Positions 44,455 to 55,200 of a stretch of DNA of 64,000 nucleotides are shown in pieces. The DNA lies in contig NZ_CP152276.1 in assembly GCF_038719015.1 (NCBI RefSeq), positions 444,001-508,000 of the forward strand, in the 5' to 3' direction. Positions within the stretch are counted from its first letter, which is position 1, and every line of letters begins with the position of its first letter. This DNA comes from Nguyenibacter vanlangensis. GTDB lineage: Bacteria > Pseudomonadota > Alphaproteobacteria > Acetobacterales > Acetobacteraceae. The position numbers and the translations under genes are program-made. Below the pieces are notes generated by a model. That model ran no database searches, was not told the DNA's origin, and was given only the letters and a program-made list of their open reading frames with translations.

Positions 44455-45306
44455 TCACTCTGCCGAGTGCGCCGCTTGCATCGCGAACAGGGCAGGCGGG
44501 GCATAGCCCAACGGCGCGATGGCGGCGGTCAGACGTGCGCATTCCTCGGGCATGGCGGTAAAATAGGCGGTCTCGGGCCTGGCCTGGATGCCGCCGGCCG
44601 CGTCCCGCGTCCCGTGCGGCAGGCCCTCCAGAACGGCCGCGGCCTGCCGCGCCACGGCATCGGCGGGGTCGAGCCAGGTCGTCCCCCGAGGGGAGGCCGC
44701 GCGGAGCTGCTCCATCAGGAACGTGTAATGGGTGCAGCCGATCCCCACGACATCGATCGCGCCTCCGCCCGGCTGGCCGAACAGCCCGTCCAGTTCGCGC
44801 CGGATGGCCTCCTGCGGAATCGCATGCCCCCGGAACGCCCGCTCGGCCAGGTCGGCCAGGCCGCGCGCGCCATGGGCCAGCAGCGTGCAGTCCGGGGCAT
44901 AGCGCCGCTGCAATTCACTGACATAGGGACGTCCGACCGTCGCCCGCGTCGCCAGCAGGCCGATGGTCCGCGTCCGGCTCAGCTCGCCCGCCCATTTTAT
45001 GGGGGGCACGCACCCGACGAAGGGCGTCGCATACTGCGCGCGCAACGCTCCCAGGGCCAGGGTGCTGGCCGTATTGCAGGCTATGACCACCACGTCCGGC
45101 GACATGTGCGCGATCGCCCGGCCGACCAGCGCCACGATCCGCCGGACCAAGGCCTGGTCGGGCTGCTCGCCATAGGGATAGACCGCCGTGTCGGCCAGGT
45201 AATCGACCGGCACGCCGGGCAGCCGCGTCCGCAGGGCGCGGACGATGCCGAACCCGCCGATGCCGGAATCGAATGCCAGGATCCGCGGTGCGGCGGCGGG
45301 CGGCAT
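44455..45306 (-). CDS. murI: Glutamate racemase
   Basis: A 283-residue enzyme supplying D-glutamate for peptidoglycan. The two catalytic cysteines are C77 (IACNTAST) and C191 (GIGCTHYT); the N-terminal DSGIGGFG motif is typical. It lies nine bases after pyrE in the same direction, so the two are probably co-transcribed. Confidence 0.95.
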   Translation of the reverse strand: MPPAAAPRILAFDSGIGGFGIVRALRTRLPGVPVDYLADTAVYPYGEQPDQALVRRIVALVGRAIAHMSPDVVVIACNTASTLALGALRAQYATPFVGCVPPIKWAGELSRTRTIGLLATRATVGRPYVSELQRRYAPDCTLLAHGARGLADLAERAFRGHAIPQEAIRRELDGLFGQPGGGAIDVVGIGCTHYTFLMEQLRAASPRGTTWLDPADAVARQAAAVLEGLPHGTRDAAGGIQARPETAYFTAMPEECARLTAAIAPLGYAPPALFAMQAAHSAE

Positions 45307-45315
45307 GGGCGATCG

Positions 45316-46077
45316 TCAGCCCTGGCTCTGCGACGCACCCTTGAATGCCAGGGCTTCCTCGGCGCTGGCCACCCCGCCATGGCGCGCCGACCAGCCGCAC
45401 GGATCTTCCAGGAAGCGCCGGACCTCGGCCGCCGCCTTTTCCGAGAAATAGGGCTGCCCGGCGCAGGCTTCCAGCACGTCCCACCAGGTGCACAGCGCAT
45501 GCAGCGAGATGTTCATGTCCGCCAGCGTCCGCAGCGATCCCGGAAACACGCCATAGAAGAAGACGACGAACGTATGGTCGACAATGGCCCCGGCGTCGCG
45601 CAGGGCGCGGGCGAAGCGGATCTTGGACGATCCGTCGGTCGTCAGGTCCTCGACCAGCAGCGTGCGCATGCCCTCGGGCACGTCGCCCTCGATCTGCGCG
45701 TTCCGGCCGAATCCCTTGGGCTTCTTGCGGACATAGGCCATGGGCGCCATCATCCGGTCGGCGATCCACGCGGCGAACGGAATGCCGGCGGTCTCGCCCC
45801 CCACCACGGCGTCGATGCTCTCATATCCGACATGGCGGCCGATCTTCTCGACCCCCAGCTCGACGATCTTTTTTCTGGCGCGCGGGAAGAAGATGATGCG
45901 CCGGCAGTCGATATAGACGGGCGACTTCCAGCCCGAGGTCAGGGTGTAGGGTTCCTCCGGCCGGAAATTCACGGCCTTGATCTCCAGCAGCAGCTTCGCG
46001 GTGGTCAGCGCCGCGTCGCGATCCCACGCTGTGGAACCGGACGAGACGCCGGTGCCGTATCCTGTCGATTCGTTCAT
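45316..46077 (-). CDS. pyrE: Orotate phosphoribosyltransferase
   Basis: A 253-residue enzyme converting orotate and PRPP to OMP. The PRPP-binding motif is LLVEDLTTDGSSK, with YRK-like AYVRKKPKGFG and FTLTSG-like YTLTSGWKSPVYID before it. The ATG at 46077 (MNESTGYGTG) is chosen; the longer frame upstream is not family-like. The C-terminal extension of about 40 residues beyond the PRTase fold (FSEKAAAEVRRFLEDP...) is seen in alphaproteobacterial PyrE. Confidence 0.93.
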   Translation of the reverse strand: MNESTGYGTGVSSGSTAWDRDAALTTAKLLLEIKAVNFRPEEPYTLTSGWKSPVYIDCRRIIFFPRARKKIVELGVEKIGRHVGYESIDAVVGGETAGIPFAAWIADRMMAPMAYVRKKPKGFGRNAQIEGDVPEGMRTLLVEDLTTDGSSKIRFARALRDAGAIVDHTFVVFFYGVFPGSLRTLADMNISLHALCTWWDVLEACAGQPYFSEKAAAEVRRFLEDPCGWSARHGGVASAEEALAFKGASQSQG

Positions 46078-46094
46078 GCTGCCTGGTACTCCGG

Positions 46095-46124
46095 TCTGGG
46101 CATAGCGCATCTGGGCATAGCGCG
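46095..46124. repeat. 15-bp tandem duplication upstream of pyrE
   Basis: TCTGGGCATAGCGCA (46095-46109) is followed by TCTGGGCATAGCGCG (46110-46124), 14 of 15 identical. It is just before the pyrE start. Confidence 0.85.
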
Positions 46125-46295
46125 TAAGATTCCGTGGCTTTAGCGGGAACGCATGCGAAAATCCATCGTTCGGCGGCAATTGCCGCAGCATCCCGCGCTG
46201 GCGCGCCGGCGGGGTTTTCCTTGCCTGCCGTCCGGCCAGCCGGTAATATCCCACATGTTGCAAATCATTCTCAAATATCGTTCTCAAAATTAAGG

Positions 46296-46544
46296 ATGGG
46301 CATTGTGAGCGTCGAGACCGGCCGGATTGTGCGGAATTGCGAACGCGCGGTCGTGACCGCGTACCAGGAACTGCGCGAAATCGGGACCGGCGACGTGTCG
46401 GCCTTTCACGCCTGCACCACCTTATACCGCATCCACCATCCCGAGGCCTCGCTGAACGAGGCACGGCGTCTGGTCTCCGAGTGGATCGATCACCACATCA
46501 TCCGCCGCGACAAGGGCCCGACCCAAGGGTGCGAATGTAATTGA
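46296..46544 (+). CDS. Small conserved-looking hypothetical protein
   Basis: An 82-residue protein (MGIVSVETGRIVRNCERAVV...) with a predicted helical pattern, several histidines (IHHPEAS, DHHIIRR) and a C-terminal GCECN. I do not recognise a family. ATG 46296 has AAGGA-like sequence shortly upstream; GTG 46305 is an alternative. It stands alone between pyrE and the convergent gltA. Coding is supported by frame-consistent codon use but not by homology. Confidence 0.55.
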   Translation: MGIVSVETGRIVRNCERAVVTAYQELREIGTGDVSAFHACTTLYRIHHPEASLNEARRLVSEWIDHHIIRRDKGPTQGCECN

Positions 46545-46601
46545 TCTGCGTCCCGAGCGGCGCAGCCATAGCCGCGCCGGGGAAGAGGGCAGTATAGGGC
46601 A

Positions 46602-46620
46602 GGGCGGCCACAGGCCGCCC
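46602..46620 (-). terminator. Hairpin downstream of gltA
   Basis: GGGCGGCC-ACA-GGCCGCCC, a perfect 8-bp stem with a 3-nt loop, seven bases beyond the gltA stop. No long T-run follows on the minus strand, so efficiency as a terminator is uncertain. Confidence 0.5.
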
Positions 46621-46627
46621 GGTCCCG

Positions 46628-47926
46628 TCAGCCGCGCTGGTCGAACGGCACGAAATCGCGCTGCGCCGAGCCGGTATAAAGCTGGCGCGGACGGCCGATC
46701 CGCTGGGCCGGCTCCTCGATCATTTCCTTCCATTGGCTGATCCAGCCCACGGTACGCGCCACCGCGAACAGCACGGTGAACATGCTGGTCGGAATGCCCA
46801 TCGCCTTCAGGATGATGCCCGAATAGAAATCGACATTCGGATACAGGCTGCGCTTGACGAAATAGTCGTCGTGGATCGCGATCTTTTCCAGTTCGATGGC
46901 CAGGTCCAGCAACGGATCGTCCTTGACCCCCAGTTCGCCCAGCACCTCATGGCAGGTCGCCTGCATGATCTTCGCGCGCGGATCGAAATTCTTGTAGACC
47001 CGGTGCCCGAAACCCATCAGGCGCACCCCGCTGTTGCGGTCCTTCACCTTGTCGATGAAGTCGGGAATGTTCTCCTTGCTGCCGATCTCGGCCAGCATCT
47101 TCAGCACGGCCTCGTTCGCCCCGCCATGGGCGGGGCCCCACAGGGCGGCGATCCCGGCGGCGATGCAGGCAAACGGGTTGGCGCCGGTCGAACCGGCCAG
47201 CCGCACGGTCGAGGTCGAGGCGTTCTGCTCATGATCGGCATGCAGGATCAAAATGCGATCCATGGCGCGCGCCAGTACCGGATTGACCTTGTACGGCTCC
47301 GACGGATGCGCGAACATCATCGACAGGAAGTTCTCGGCATAGGTCAGGTCGTTGCGCGGATACACGAACGCCTCGCCCTGCGTATATTTGTACGCCCAGG
47401 CCGCGATCGTCGGCAGCTTGGCGATCAGGCGCATGGCCGACAGGGTGCGGCTGGCCTCGTTCGAGATGTCGATGCCTTCATGGTAGAAGGCCGACAATGC
47501 GCCGACCGTCCCGCACAGGATCGCCATCGGATGCGCGTCGCGACGGAACCCGTTGAAGAAATTGCGGATTTGTTCGTGCAATAGGGTATGCGTCTGGATG
47601 GTCGCGACAAAGGCGTCATGCTGCACACGGTTCGGCAATTCGCCGTTCAGCAGCAGGTACGCCACCTCGGTGAAGGTCGCCTGCTCCGCCAGTTGCGAGA
47701 TCGGATAGCCCCGATGCAGCAAAACCCCCTTTCCGCCGTCGATGAAGGTGATCCGGCTTTCGCATGATGCGGTCTCGCCATAGCCGGGATCGAAGGTGAA
47801 CACCCCCAGATCGGCGGCGATCCTGCGCACGTCCAGCACCTCCGGCCCCAGCGTTCCCGAAAGGACGGGCAGCGTCGCTGTCTTTCCGTCCAGCGAGACG
47901 GTGGCCACTTTTCCTGACTCGGTCAT
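46628..47926 (-). CDS. gltA: Citrate synthase (AarA-type)
   Basis: A 432-residue type II citrate synthase. Catalytic residues are H267 ([10 protein letters not shown]), H308 (GFGHRVYK) and D366 (PNVDFYSG). The start at 47926 is fixed by AGGAGGAGAG immediately upstream. In Acetobacter aceti the corresponding gene, aarA, is an acetic-acid-resistance factor of a modified citric acid cycle that works together with AarC. Here aarC lies 2.6 kb away with three genes between. The 220 bases upstream hold three CCCGGG-centred motifs (48022-48055) and no gene. Confidence 0.96.
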   Translation of the reverse strand: MTESGKVATVSLDGKTATLPVLSGTLGPEVLDVRRIAADLGVFTFDPGYGETASCESRITFIDGGKGVLLHRGYPISQLAEQATFTEVAYLLLNGELPNRVQHDAFVATIQTHTLLHEQIRNFFNGFRRDAHPMAILCGTVGALSAFYHEGIDISNEASRTLSAMRLIAKLPTIAAWAYKYTQGEAFVYPRNDLTYAENFLSMMFAHPSEPYKVNPVLARAMDRILILHADHEQNASTSTVRLAGSTGANPFACIAAGIAALWGPAHGGANEAVLKMLAEIGSKENIPDFIDKVKDRNSGVRLMGFGHRVYKNFDPRAKIMQATCHEVLGELGVKDDPLLDLAIELEKIAIHDDYFVKRSLYPNVDFYSGIILKAMGIPTSMFTVLFAVARTVGWISQWKEMIEEPAQRIGRPRQLYTGSAQRDFVPFDQRG

Positions 47927-48145
47927 CAAGCTCTCCTCCTGGTCGTCCGCCGCCGTGCGGTGCGGCGGTGTCTCGTCCCTCAGCCTGCGGGAAGCTGTCC
48001 TCTGCGTGACAATCATGCAATCACCCGGGCGGCCGTTCACCCGGGTTTTCCCGGGATCGTACCGGCCTCGGTGCGGCAGGCGTGCGCCGAGATAAAGACG
48101 AAACGATCCTTGTGGCAACTCCGCCCCGCGGGGGGCTTCACGCCG

Positions 48146-48694
48146 TCAATCGCATAGCACCCGGGTCAGGCTGACCCTCTTGCGCTTCAGCTTGTGCCAG
48201 GGGCCGCGCACGCCGAAGAACACCGTCGCCAGGGTTGGAAAACCGCGGGCAAGAACGGCCTTGTCCGGATCGTCGACCGACTTGCCCGCCAGGTCCAGAA
48301 CCAGTTGATACAGGTCGGGATTATGGCCTACGACGATGATGTTCCTTGCTTTTTCCGGGGCCAGGCGCAGCACCTCCAGAATGCCGTCCGGGCCGTTCTC
48401 ATACAGCCCGGCCTCCGTCCGCCGCAGGGGCGCAGGGCCGGCCGAAAGCGGCCCCAGCGCGTCATAGGTCTCGGCCGAGCGCACCGCCGGGCTGACCAGG
48501 ATCAGATCGGGCACGAAACCGATATCGCGCAGTTGTGTTCCCCGCACATGGGCGTCCCGGCGCCCGGCCGGGGTCAGCGGGCGGGCCAGGTCCCCCTTCG
48601 CGCCATGCTCGTCGCGGGCGGCTTCCGCATGGCGCATCAGCACCAGCGTGCGCGCCAGATCGTCATCCTGATCATCATGGCCATCGCCCTGCAT
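48146..48694 (-). CDS. SixA-like histidine phosphatase
   Basis: A 182-residue protein of the histidine phosphatase (RHG) superfamily: the phosphohistidine motif is MRHAEAARDEHG, with IVVGHNPDLYQLV supplying the second catalytic His. It resembles SixA, which dephosphorylates phosphohistidine in a phosphorelay protein. A SixA-like gene next to citrate synthase also occurs in the aar region of Acetobacter (my recollection of that locus), so this may be the aarB equivalent. The C-terminus is basic (KLKRKRVSLTRV). Confidence 0.8.
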   Translation of the reverse strand: MQGDGHDDQDDDLARTLVLMRHAEAARDEHGAKGDLARPLTPAGRRDAHVRGTQLRDIGFVPDLILVSPAVRSAETYDALGPLSAGPAPLRRTEAGLYENGPDGILEVLRLAPEKARNIIVVGHNPDLYQLVLDLAGKSVDDPDKAVLARGFPTLATVFFGVRGPWHKLKRKRVSLTRVLCD

Positions 48695-48698
48695 CAGC

Positions 48699-48730
48699 CT
48701 GCTCCGTTCATGCCTGCCCGTTCGTACCTG
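48699..48730. repeat. Degenerate 12-15-bp tandem units between two genes
   Basis: CTGCTCCGTTCATGC, CTGCCCGTTCGTAC and CTGCCCCGTTAC follow each other across the C-terminus of the chorismate mutase gene and the leader of the SixA-like gene. Confidence 0.5.
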
Positions 48731-49103
48731 CCCCGTTACCTGATTGGCGCGCGATGGCCTCGTGATGGCGGATGACTTCCTTGATGATGAAGGCCAGGAA
48801 CTTCTCGGCGAAATCCGGGTCCAGCCGCGCCGCGCCCGCCAGGTCGCGCAGCCGGCGTACCTGGTCGGCCTCGCGGGCCGGGTCGGCGGGGGGCATGTTG
48901 TGCCGTGCCTTCAGTTCGCCCACCGCCTTGGTATGGCGAAACCGCTCGGCCAGCATGTAGATCAGCGCGGCGTCGATATTGTCGATGCTCTGACGCAGGG
49001 CCAGCAGGCTCTGCCTGGCCTGCTGGTCGGCATCCTCGGTCGGCAGGGTCGTGGCGCCGGCGGTCCTGTCGTTCACGTAAACATGCTCCTGTCTGTCGAT
49101 CAT
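48708..49103 (-). CDS. Chorismate mutase (AroQ type)
   Basis: A 131-residue all-helical protein with AroQ features: LLALRQSIDNIDAALIYMLAER at the start of helix 1 (split: LLALRQSIDNID, AALIYMLAERF), KAVGELKARHNM with the active-site lysine, and FIIKEVIRHHEAIARQ near the end. It converts chorismate to prephenate for Phe/Tyr synthesis. ATG 49103 (MIDRQEHVYV) gives a 30-residue non-family leader; initiation further in is possible. The C-terminus (NGAGTNGQA) lies in a degenerate repeat shared with the next gene start. Confidence 0.85.
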   Translation of the reverse strand: MIDRQEHVYVNDRTAGATTLPTEDADQQARQSLLALRQSIDNIDAALIYMLAERFRHTKAVGELKARHNMPPADPAREADQVRRLRDLAGAARLDPDFAEKFLAFIIKEVIRHHEAIARQSGNGAGTNGQA

Positions 49104-49119
49104 GCCGTTATACAGGCAT

Positions 49120-49932
49120 TCATGTCTCCGCGGGCAAATCGATCCACGCCAGGTGCCCGCCTTTTCCGGCCCCCGTATCGACGAAGACCGACGTGCCGCC
49201 CGCGCGGCCGGCGCGCACCCACGGGCGCCCATCGGTCGAACGCCTGTCATGTCCGCAATAGACGGTATAGCCGGCCGGGATATGGTCCACCCAGTTCAGC
49301 CGCCGCTCGGGATAGCCGTCCTTCTGCATGCGTCCGGTGGTCTCGCCGAACAGGGCGCGCGACATCACCGGCGTCACGGCGCCCAGCGCGGGCGGCGGCG
49401 CCTCGCTCAGCATCCGGGTATGGAACCCGCCATGGACGAAGATCCGCCGTCCCAGCACGACCCAGGCCGGCGCATGCGCGATGTCGTCCAGCGCCCGGCC
49501 GCGCACGTCGGCGTTTTCCGGCGCGCGCAATTGCCGCAGCGTCTGGGTCAGGGGCTCGTCATGGCGCATCTTGTGCCCCGCCAGGGCGCGCGCCAGCTTG
49601 CGGTCGTGATTGCCCAGGATGAACAGCCCCCGCCGTTCGTCCAGCAGACGCTGCATCACGCGGAAGACGCCAGCGCTGTCCGGGCCATGATCCACCAGGT
49701 CACCCAGTTGGATGACGAAATGGTCCGTCGCCGCCGCATGCTCGAACGCCCGCAGGTCGCCATGCACATCCCCCACGACCCGAATCGGCCGCCCGGCGAT
49801 CAGCCGCTCAAGCGCCAGCCGGCCGGCGGCGATGGCCAGCGGATCATGCGCCGAGGGATCATGCGCCGGCCCGGCGGATGGAACCGCCCTTTCGGCGTGG
49901 CTGGACGATGGTGCGGGCTGGTTCGGGGGCAT
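49120..49932 (-). CDS. Metallophosphoesterase (PPP-like serine/threonine phosphatase family)
   Basis: A 270-residue calcineurin-like phosphoesterase. Metal-site motifs are VVGDVHGD (about 52-59), QLGDLVDHGPD, LGNHDRKLA, FVHGG and YTVYCGHDRRS. These resemble bacterial PrpA/ApaH-like phosphatases acting on phosphoproteins or dinucleotides. The N-terminal 40 residues are disordered-looking and contain a duplicated HDPSA/HDPLA unit from a 15-bp tandem repeat. It overlaps no neighbour and is separated from aarC by a 630-base regulatory region. Confidence 0.83.
   Translation of the reverse strand: MPPNQPAPSSSHAERAVPSAGPAHDPSAHDPLAIAAGRLALERLIAGRPIRVVGDVHGDLRAFEHAAATDHFVIQLGDLVDHGPDSAGVFRVMQRLLDERRGLFILGNHDRKLARALAGHKMRHDEPLTQTLRQLRAPENADVRGRALDDIAHAPAWVVLGRRIFVHGGFHTRMLSEAPPPALGAVTPVMSRALFGETTGRMQKDGYPERRLNWVDHIPAGYTVYCGHDRRSTDGRPWVRAGRAGGTSVFVDTGAGKGGHLAWIDLPAET
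49841..49870. repeat. 15-bp tandem duplication inside the phosphoesterase gene
   Basis: GGATCATGCGCCGAG (49841-49855) is followed by GGATCATGCGCCGGC (49856-49870). It is in frame and duplicates five residues in the N-terminal tail. Confidence 0.85.
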
Positions 49933-52146
<2,214 letters not shown>

Positions 52147-52155
52147 CCCGACGGT

Positions 52156-52186
52156 CCCCGGCCGCGCCGCGCTGAAGCGGCCGGGG
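52156..52186. terminator. Strong hairpin between convergent aarC and smc
   Basis: CCCCGGCCGC-(11)-GCGGCCGGGG is a perfect 10-bp stem starting 10 bases after the aarC stop. It is probably a bidirectional terminator, without a T-run. Confidence 0.55.
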
Positions 52187-52188
52187 CG

Positions 52189-52230
52189 CCCGAACGCTCT
52201 TCTCCCGAACGATCCGCTTTCCCGAACGTT
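52189..52230. repeat. Three CCCGAACGnTC repeats
   Basis: CCCGAACG occurs at 52189, 52204 and 52221, i.e. at 15- and 17-base spacing, each followed by nTC. It lies in the space between aarC and smc. Confidence 0.65.
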
Positions 52231-52234
52231 CCGC

Positions 52235-55200
52235 CTACATGTCCAGGTCGGCGCGCGACTGTCCCGCCATGGTGGCGGCATGGTCCAGATTGACCGACAG
52301 CACCCGGCTGACCCCGCGCTCCTGCATGGTCACGCCATACAGCCGGTCCATGTGCGCCATGGTCAGTTGATGATGCGTCACCACCAGGAAACGCGTTCCC
52401 GCCTCGGCCGCCATGTCGGACAGCAGGGCACAGAACCGCCCGACATTGGCATCGTCCAGCGGCGCGTCGACTTCGTCCAGCACGCAGATCGGCGCCGGAT
52501 TGCAGCGAAACACCGCAAAGATCAGCGACAGGGCCGTCAGCGCCTGCTCGCCGCCCGACAGCAGCGACAGCGTCGCCAGCTTCTTGCCCGGCGGCTGGGC
52601 ATAGATCTCCAGCCCCGCCTGCAGCGGGTCGTCATTGCCGACCATGCCCAGATGCGCCCGCCCGCCATTGAACATGCGCGCGAACAGCGACTGGAAATGC
52701 TGGTCCACCTCGGTAAAGACCGCCAGCAGCCGCTCGCGCCCCTCCCGGTTCAGCGCGCCGATCGAACCGCGCAGCCTCGCGATCGCGGACTCCAGCTCGT
52801 CCTTCTCGTTGCGGATGGTGGTAATGCGGGTTTCCGCCTCGTCGGCCTCCAGTTCGGCACGCAAATTGACCGGCCCCATCTCCTCGCGCTCGCGCGTCAG
52901 GCGCGCGATCTTGCGGCGCAGGCTCGTCTCGGCGGCCTCGGTCAGGTCGGGCGGCACGATACCGGGCGGTTCCGGCGTATCGGCCAGCAATTGCGCCAGG
53001 ATCGCCTCGGCCTGCTCATGGCGTCCTTCGGCACGCAGCAGGGCCTCGCGCGCCCCCGCCAGGGCCGCTTCGGCATCCCGGCGTCTCACCTGGGCGTCGG
53101 CCAGCGCGCGTTCCGCCGCCGCCAGGGCGCCGGCGGCATCGGCATGCCCGGCCTCGGCTTGCGCCAGCGCCTCGCGCGACGTCGCGCGCGTACGCGTCAC
53201 TTCGTCGGGCAGCGCCGCCAGGCGCGCATGTTCGGCGCGGGTCGCCTCCAGGCGCGCCGTGCTCTGCGCCAGTTCGGCGATGGCGGCATCGCGCCGCGCC
53301 GTCCATTCGGCCAGCCCATCCTGCAGCCCGGCCTTGCGTCCCTGCGCGGCCTGCATCTCGGCCAGCAGGGCGGATCGATGCTGCCGGGCCGTATCCTCGG
53401 CTGCGCGGGCGGCCGCGACGCCCTCGCGCGCCGCCGCCAGCGCGGCGGCGATCGCGTCCAGGTCGGGCAGGGCATCGCGCTCGGCCGACACCCGCGTCAG
53501 TTGGGTTTCCGCCTCGTCGCGTTCCTGCTCCAGCGCCGTCAGGCGCGGCGCCTGCGCGTCCAGCGTGCTGCGGATCTCCAGCACCGACGCGCGCTGCCGC
53601 GCATGGGCGTCCTGCGCCTGCTCCAGCGCGCTCTCGGCCGCCTGGCGGGCGCCGCGCGCGTCCTCCTGCGCCTGGGCCGCCTGCCGCGCGCGCCGTTCGG
53701 CCGCCTCCTGCGCGTCCTGCGCCACCGTGACCGGCGGCAGTGCGGCCAGCGCCGCGTCCGCCTCGGCGCGCGCGGCCTCGGCGGCTTCGGCCTCACGGGC
53801 GATCCGCTGCAATTCGGGCGCGATGGTCGCCAGCCGCGTCTCGGCCTCGCCATGCCGCGCCGTCGTCTCGCTGTCGGCACGGCGGGCCTGCTCCAGCGCG
53901 GTCTCGGCATTGCGCCGGGCTTCGCGGGCGACCGCCTCGGCCGCCTGGGCGTCCTGCTCGCGCCGGCGCGCCGCCTCATGCACTCCGGCCAGGCTGGCGG
54001 CGTCGGGCAAAGCCTCCAGCGCGGTCCGGGCCGCGGCCAGTTGCGCTTCGGCCTCGGCCAGGGCCAGCGCCGCCTGCTCATGCTGGGGCAGCACGGTATC
54101 CAGCCGTGCCCGCGCGGTCGCGTCCAGCCGGCTGATCTCGGCTTCCTCCGCCCGCACCTCGCGCAGCATGGTCTCGACCTGCGCATTCCGGGCGCGGGCC
54201 CGGGCCAGCGCCGCGCCTGCCTCGGCCCGCGCGGCGTCCGAAACGGCCAGGGCGGCTTCCGCCGCCGGCAGTTCCGCGCGCTTCGCCGCGCGGGCCGCCT
54301 CGGCCTCGCGCAGCCGGTTGCGCTGCTGCATCAGCATGGCCGCGCGGCTGGGCTGGCCGGCCGCCATGCGATAGCCGTCCCAGCGCCACAGGCCGCCTTC
54401 CCGGTTCACCAGGCTCTGCCCGGGGTGCAGCGCGGCCTGCAACCCCGCGCCATCCGCCCCGTCGGCCAGCAGCCCGATCGCCGCCAGCGCACGGGCCAGC
54501 GCCGGCGGCGCGGTCACCAGGTCGGACAAGGCGATCGTCCCGTCGCCCGGCAGGGCTGGGGCGGGTTGGGCCAAGGCAGGCAGGGCCAAGGCAGGCAGGG
54601 CCAGGGCAGGTTGAAGCAGGGCAGGCGGCGACAGGTCGTGCCACCGGCACGGCGCATCCGCCTCCAGTGACGCGTCCAGCCCTTCGGCCAAGGCGGCGGC
54701 CAGCGCGGATTCCAGCCCTTCCGGCACGCTTATGTCATCCACGACGGGGCGGAAGGGCGACTCCCCTTGTCCGGTCGACAGGGCCTGGGCCAGCCCCTCG
54801 GCCTGGGCATCCAGGCGCGACAGGTCCGCCGTCATCGTCGCCAGGTGCTGCGCAGCGGCATCCCGGTCGGCCTGGGCGGCGCTCAACGCCGTCTCGGCGG
54901 CCGACAGGACCTGGCCAGCCTCGGCCAGGTCCCGCTCGCCGGTCTCGCGCGCGGCGCGGGCCTGGGCCAGCCGCTCCGGATCGATCGCGGCATCCCGTGC
55001 CTGCGCCAGTTCGCCATCCAGGGCCTGGCGGCGCGCCTGGGCGCGCGACTGGGCGGATTCGGCGGCGCGCAAGGCATTCTGCAGGGCAGTGCGGCGGGTG
55101 GCCGCTTCCTGCAGGCGCGCACGTGCCTCCATCTGCGCGGCCGACGCGGCCTGGCGCTCCAGCTCCGCCTGCTCCAGCGCCGCGCGCGCGGCATCCAGCG